Position numbers and translations under genes: made by a program. From positions 1-8,554 of the forward strand of contig JAJQAF010000087.1 in NCBI GenBank assembly GCA_021203945.1: DNA of 8,554 nucleotides, read 5' to 3'. The notes beneath the pieces were generated by a model. That model was given only the letters and a program-made list of their open reading frames with translations, was not told the DNA's origin and did no database searches. Positions within the stretch are counted from its first letter, which is position 1, and every line of letters begins with the position of its first letter. This DNA comes from Campylobacter sp. GTDB taxonomy: Bacteria; Campylobacterota; Campylobacteria; Campylobacterales; Campylobacteraceae. This document shows, in pieces, positions 5,661 to 8,554 of the stretch.

Positions 5661-7784
5661 TCAACTCTGGCTTATTTGCTCTTTGTGTTTGCATTTAACG
5701 CATTCCAAAAACGTGCCTTTTTTCAGCTCTTTTCTCACCGTATCGCCGCCGCATTCAGGGCATTTATGCTCCGTCGGCGGATAGTTGCTTATGAAATTAC
5801 ATTTAGGATAGTTTGCGCAGCCGTAAAATTTACCTCTTTTGCTAAATCGCTCGACAATGTCGCCGCCGCATTTCGGACAAGGCACGTCAAGCTTTTTAAG
5901 CTCTTTTTTAACCCGCGTCGTAGCCGTCGCTTCGCCGTCGTTTGCGCTCTCGTCCGCCTCGTTTTGGGGTTTGATATTGCGTGAGTATTTGCATTTAGGA
6001 AAATTTCCGCACGCTATAAATTCTCCGTATTTGCCTTTGCGTTTTACGAGCTCGCCGCCGCACTGCGGGCATTTTTCACCGATAGGCGTAGCCACTTTTA
6101 GGCTCTTTATGCCCGTTTTTCCTTGTGAAATTTTATCCATAAAAGGATAATAAAATTCGCTCAGCACCTTTTGCCAGTCGGCGTTATCCTCGGCGATCTC
6201 GTCTAATTTCTCTTCAAGGCGCGAAGTAAATTCGCTATCTACGATATTGCTGAAATGCTCCTCTAAAACGCCTATCATGCTAAAGGCTATCTCGTTTGGT
6301 ATGAGCTGTTTTTTCTCCACTCTCACGTAATCGCGCGAAGTAAGTAGCGAAATAGTCGGCGCATACGTGCTTGGGCGTCCTATGCCTAGACTTTCCAGCT
6401 TTTTAACCAGTCCGGCTTCGGAATATCTTGCGGGAGGTTCGGTAAAGTGCTGCGAGCTTGCGATACTTTGCAGACTCATCTGATCGCCGATTTTTAAATT
6501 AGGTAAAATTTTATCTTTATCCATATCGCCGTAAACGCGGTAAAAGCCGTCAAATATCACCTTTCTGCCCGAAATTTTAAACTCGCCGTTTTTGCTTGCT
6601 ACGTATAAATTTTGCGTTTGGCTCACGCATGCGCTCATTTGACACGCCAAAAATCTATTATATATTAAAGTATAAAGGCGTAGTTCGTCTTTTTGTAGAA
6701 ATTTAGCCGCTATTTGCGGAGTAAAGCTTAAATTCGTAGGGCGGATAGCCTCATGGGCTTCTTGCGCACCTTTTGAGTTGGTAGCGTAATACACGGCTTT
6801 TGCGGGCAAATATTTGTCTCCGAATTCGCTTTTGATCAGCTCGCGCGCCGCGGCTACGGCTTCTTTTGCCAGATTTAAGCTATCCGTTCTCATATATGTG
6901 ATTGCCCCCATAAAGCCTTCATGGGTTTGCACGCCCTCATAAAGCGTCTGAGCAAGTATCATCGTCTTTTTAGGGCTAAAGCCTAGGCGATTGCTTGCGC
7001 TTTGCTGAAGCGTTGAGGTCATAAACGGCGGACTAGGTTGGATCTTTCTATCCTTACTCTCTATGTTTCGAACGACAAAATTTTCGTTTTGTAAATTTTG
7101 CACGATATATTTTGCACGGTCGGCGTTTGTGATAGTTAGCTTTTCGATTTTTTGATTTTCGAATTTTATTAGCTCGGCTTCCAAATCTTTCTTAAATTTC
7201 GTATCTATCGTGTAATACTCGATCGGTTTAAACGCCTGAATTTCGCGCTCGCGATCGACTATGATTTTTAGAGCCGCGCTTTGGACGCGTCCCGCGCTTA
7301 GTCCTTTTTGGATTTTTAAATTTAAAAGCGGACTTAGCTTGTAGCCCACGATACGATCAAGCAGACGACGCGCTTGTTGAGCATTTACGCTATTCATATC
7401 TATTTTGCGCGGATTTTTCAGCGCGTTATCTATCGCGGTTTTGGTTATCTCGTGGAAAACTATACGAGGCAAACCGCTTGCTTCTTTGCCGATAGCGTTT
7501 GCTATATGAAAGGCTATAGCCTCGCCCTCTCTATCCTCATCGGTAGCCAGATAGATTTCGTTCGCGCCTTTTGCAAGCTCTTTTATCTCTTTTACTATCT
7601 TTGAATGATCGCTACTTACGCGATATTCGGGCGTAAATTTATCGTTTTCTATCTTTATGCCGAAGCTGGTTTTAGGCAGGTCGCGTATATGCCCTTTTGA
7701 GGCGACTACATCGTAATTTTTATTTAAGAAATTTTTGATAGTGCGCGCTTTCGCGGGTGATTCTACGATTATCAAACTTTTCAC
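5661..7784 (-). CDS. topA: DNA topoisomerase I TopA
   Basis: This type IA topoisomerase relaxes negative supercoils by cutting one DNA strand through a 5'-phosphotyrosine. The 707-residue protein begins with a TOPRIM domain (E8 in IVESPAKA; metal-binding D82, D84, E86 in ATDEDREGEA). The catalytic tyrosine is Y297 in TYMRTDSLNL. HEAIRPT (344-350) and GIGRPSTYAPTI (467-478) are further conserved stretches. The C-terminus has three four-cysteine zinc ribbons: C572/C575/C592/C598, C636/C639/C656/C662 and C675/C678/C695/C698, with a linker between the first two that is acidic at first and lysine-rich later (about 601-635). It is shorter than the 865-residue E. coli enzyme but appears complete. 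The start is GTG at 7784 with AAGGT 6 nt upstream. Two stops follow in frame (TGA, TAG), after which the phosphoesterase remnant begins. Confidence 0.97.
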   Translation of the reverse strand: MKSLIIVESPAKARTIKNFLNKNYDVVASKGHIRDLPKTSFGIKIENDKFTPEYRVSSDHSKIVKEIKELAKGANEIYLATDEDREGEAIAFHIANAIGKEASGLPRIVFHEITKTAIDNALKNPRKIDMNSVNAQQARRLLDRIVGYKLSPLLNLKIQKGLSAGRVQSAALKIIVDREREIQAFKPIEYYTIDTKFKKDLEAELIKFENQKIEKLTITNADRAKYIVQNLQNENFVVRNIESKDRKIQPSPPFMTSTLQQSASNRLGFSPKKTMILAQTLYEGVQTHEGFMGAITYMRTDSLNLAKEAVAAARELIKSEFGDKYLPAKAVYYATNSKGAQEAHEAIRPTNLSFTPQIAAKFLQKDELRLYTLIYNRFLACQMSACVSQTQNLYVASKNGEFKISGRKVIFDGFYRVYGDMDKDKILPNLKIGDQMSLQSIASSQHFTEPPARYSEAGLVKKLESLGIGRPSTYAPTISLLTSRDYVRVEKKQLIPNEIAFSMIGVLEEHFSNIVDSEFTSRLEEKLDEIAEDNADWQKVLSEFYYPFMDKISQGKTGIKSLKVATPIGEKCPQCGGELVKRKGKYGEFIACGNFPKCKYSRNIKPQNEADESANDGEATATTRVKKELKKLDVPCPKCGGDIVERFSKRGKFYGCANYPKCNFISNYPPTEHKCPECGGDTVRKELKKGTFLECVKCKHKEQISQS

Positions 7785-7814
7785 TAATATACCTTAATAT
7801 AAATTTTTCGCATA

Positions 7815-7823
7815 ATTGTAGCA
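7815..7823 (-). promoter_or_regulatory. topA promoter (extended -10)
   Basis: On the minus strand, T-rich sequence runs into TTTTTGCTACAAT, an extended -10 (TGC followed by TACAAT) close to the campylobacterial housekeeping consensus of a T-run, TG and TATAAT. The -10 hexamer occupies 7820-7815, so transcription would start near 7808, leaving about 24 nt before the GTG at 7784. No terminator for the HEPN gene is evident in the same 95-base gap. Confidence 0.65.
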
Positions 7824-7879
7824 AAAATATTAGAAATATAAAATATGGGCTTTAAAATTTTAGGGGTCGCCGTAAACGT

Positions 7880-8269
7880 CTAAGCTCGGGGTTTAGTCTC
7901 ATATTTATGATCTTGCGAATTGTTAGCCAAAAAATTATCTATTCTATCTCTTAATGCAGGCAAATAGTCTTTAATAGCCATATTTATCAATTCATAATTT
8001 ACTTCTTCATATTCGTGTGAGGCTATATTTCTAGTTTTACTAAAAGACTTTATCTCTTCTTTACTAAAAAGGGCTAGAGCTTCTAAATCGTTGCTTTCTT
8101 GTATCCCCTTAATGAGCTCATCTATATTAACAAACTGCATCATTATAGCCGGCTGCAACACATCTTCATCCGATAATGCTTCAGATATACCATTTTCGCA
8201 TTTATTGAGTATGGAGGTTATCTTTTGAGATATTTTTTTTAGCCGTTGCATACTTGCTTTTTCAGACAT
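7880..8269 (-). CDS. hepT: HEPN-domain toxin, HepT family
   Basis: This 129-residue helical protein carries the HEPN ribonuclease motif Rx4HxY, here RNIASHEY with R80, H85 and Y87. In characterised MntA-HepT pairs, HepT is the toxic RNase and the partner nucleotidyltransferase silences it by adding AMP to the tyrosine of this motif; Y87 would be that residue. The start is ATG at 8269: AAGGGG lies 6 nt upstream, and the gene overlaps the end of the nucleotidyltransferase gene by 8 nt. An upstream in-frame TTG (8335) lacks such support. Length is normal for the family. Rows of sequence counted within it are about 25-40% G+C, against 45-50% in topA, which suggests acquisition from elsewhere. It is followed by topA, transcribed the same way from its own promoter. 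Toxicity is inferred from the family. Confidence 0.85.
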   Translation of the reverse strand: MSEKASMQRLKKISQKITSILNKCENGISEALSDEDVLQPAIMMQFVNIDELIKGIQESNDLEALALFSKEEIKSFSKTRNIASHEYEEVNYELINMAIKDYLPALRDRIDNFLANNSQDHKYETKPRA

Positions 8270-8554
8270 AAATCGCCCCTTGAGTAAGTTCGTTTTTTTT
8301 ATCTGTAGGCATTGATGTCGTATCGCACAGATCAACGCTCAGATGAAATTTTTTTGATATTTTCTTTTTTATATCGTCAAAGTAGCATATCGCCAAAAAT
8401 GGATTGCCTAGTTTTTCAACCATCTTTTCGGCATTACTTTCCACTACTATATCAATATCCGAAAACATATCGGCATTATCTTTGGCGTAGCTGCCAAACA
8501 GACCGAGTTTTGTAATGCCGTCTGCTTGTAATTGCGGTTTAATCTGCCTAAGAT
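8262..8554 (-). CDS. mntA: MntA-like minimal nucleotidyltransferase antitoxin, 5' end missing
   Basis: The gene runs off the right edge; 96 C-terminal codons are visible and probably only a few N-terminal ones are missing. The visible part shows FGSYAKDNADMFSDIDIVVE, a perfect GSx10DxD active site of the minimal nucleotidyltransferases (visible-part residues G20, S21, D32, D34). A third acidic residue is likely D74 in HLSVDLCD. In known MntA-HepT systems this protein adds AMP to the HEPN toxin from ATP and so neutralises it. Its last codons contain the ribosome binding site and start codon of hepT, so the two are coupled, with antitoxin first as in the usual order. Low G+C matches hepT. The promoter lies outside the window. 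A bare MNT-domain protein of another HEPN/MNT subtype is the only real alternative. Confidence 0.85.
   Translation of the reverse strand, partial: LRQIKPQLQADGITKLGLFGSYAKDNADMFSDIDIVVESNAEKMVEKLGNPFLAICYFDDIKKKISKKFHLSVDLCDTTSMPTDKKNELTQGAIYV
8276..8281 (-). promoter_or_regulatory. hepT ribosome binding site
   Basis: AAGGGG, 6 nt upstream of the ATG at 8269, lies inside the final codons of the nucleotidyltransferase gene. It fixes the hepT start and indicates translational coupling of toxin to antitoxin. Confidence 0.7.

Noticed and set aside
5649..6150. Open frames of 103-111 codons on the plus strand, opposite the 3' end of topA
   Set aside because: They lie antisense to a clearly coding gene with zinc-finger motifs, have no ribosome binding site, and their composition mirrors topA codons.
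7873..7895. TAAAC/GTTTA inverted repeat at the end of hepT as a terminator
   Set aside because: The stem is only 5 bp with a long loop and no T-run.
8270..8335. N-terminal extension of the HEPN protein from a TTG at 8335
   Set aside because: The ATG at 8269 has a Shine-Dalgarno sequence at 6 nt and the typical short overlap with the partner gene; the extension lies wholly inside the nucleotidyltransferase gene.
1..8554. CRISPR arrays, tRNA or rRNA genes, insertion sequences
   Set aside because: No regularly spaced repeats, RNA gene signatures, transposase motifs or long terminal inverted repeats were seen on either strand.

Overview
The window looks like a stretch of a Campylobacter chromosome, probably one of the species with a higher G+C content. 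The proteins read as campylobacterial, A/T-rich runs such as AAAATTTT recur, and the best promoter candidates are TATAAT or TACAAT boxes without a clear -35. From memory, the order cysQ-gltA-(transporter)-bioB-topA matches the C. jejuni chromosome; this was not checked against a database. Nearly every gene is on the minus strand; the only plus-strand gene is a small lipoprotein gene.

Reading along the minus strand from right to left: (1) 8554-7880 is a minimal nucleotidyltransferase gene cut by the window edge, followed by an 8-nt-overlapping HEPN gene. Together they form an MntA-HepT type toxin-antitoxin pair, clearly lower in G+C than its neighbours. (2) topA (7784-5661) encodes DNA topoisomerase I with three C-terminal zinc fingers. 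It starts at GTG and has a good extended -10 promoter. (3) The 460 bases between topA and bioB hold no intact gene. They hold the broken remains of a YfcE-like metallophosphoesterase gene, which lacks its N-terminal metal-binding part and is frameshifted. (4) bioB (5192-4353) encodes biotin synthase; its ribosome binding site overlaps the stop codon of that remnant. (5) The plus-strand lipoprotein gene (3745-4323) converges on bioB across a short hairpin. (6) A divergent operon runs 3590-235: a CPA2-type cation:proton antiporter with a TTG start, then gltA (citrate synthase) overlapping it by 29 nt, then cysQ (PAP phosphatase). (7) Positions 1-234 hold nothing I can support as a gene.

Most of the window is housekeeping: citrate cycle entry, recycling of 3'-phosphoadenosine 5'-phosphate from sulfate assimilation, biotin synthesis, DNA supercoiling and ion homeostasis. 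The less ordinary points are the decayed phosphoesterase gene, the toxin-antitoxin insertion beside topA, the antiporter/gltA overlap with a possible second promoter for gltA, and an unusual Gly-Glu pair where the antiporter family usually carries its ion-binding aspartate. I see no convincing new multi-gene system.
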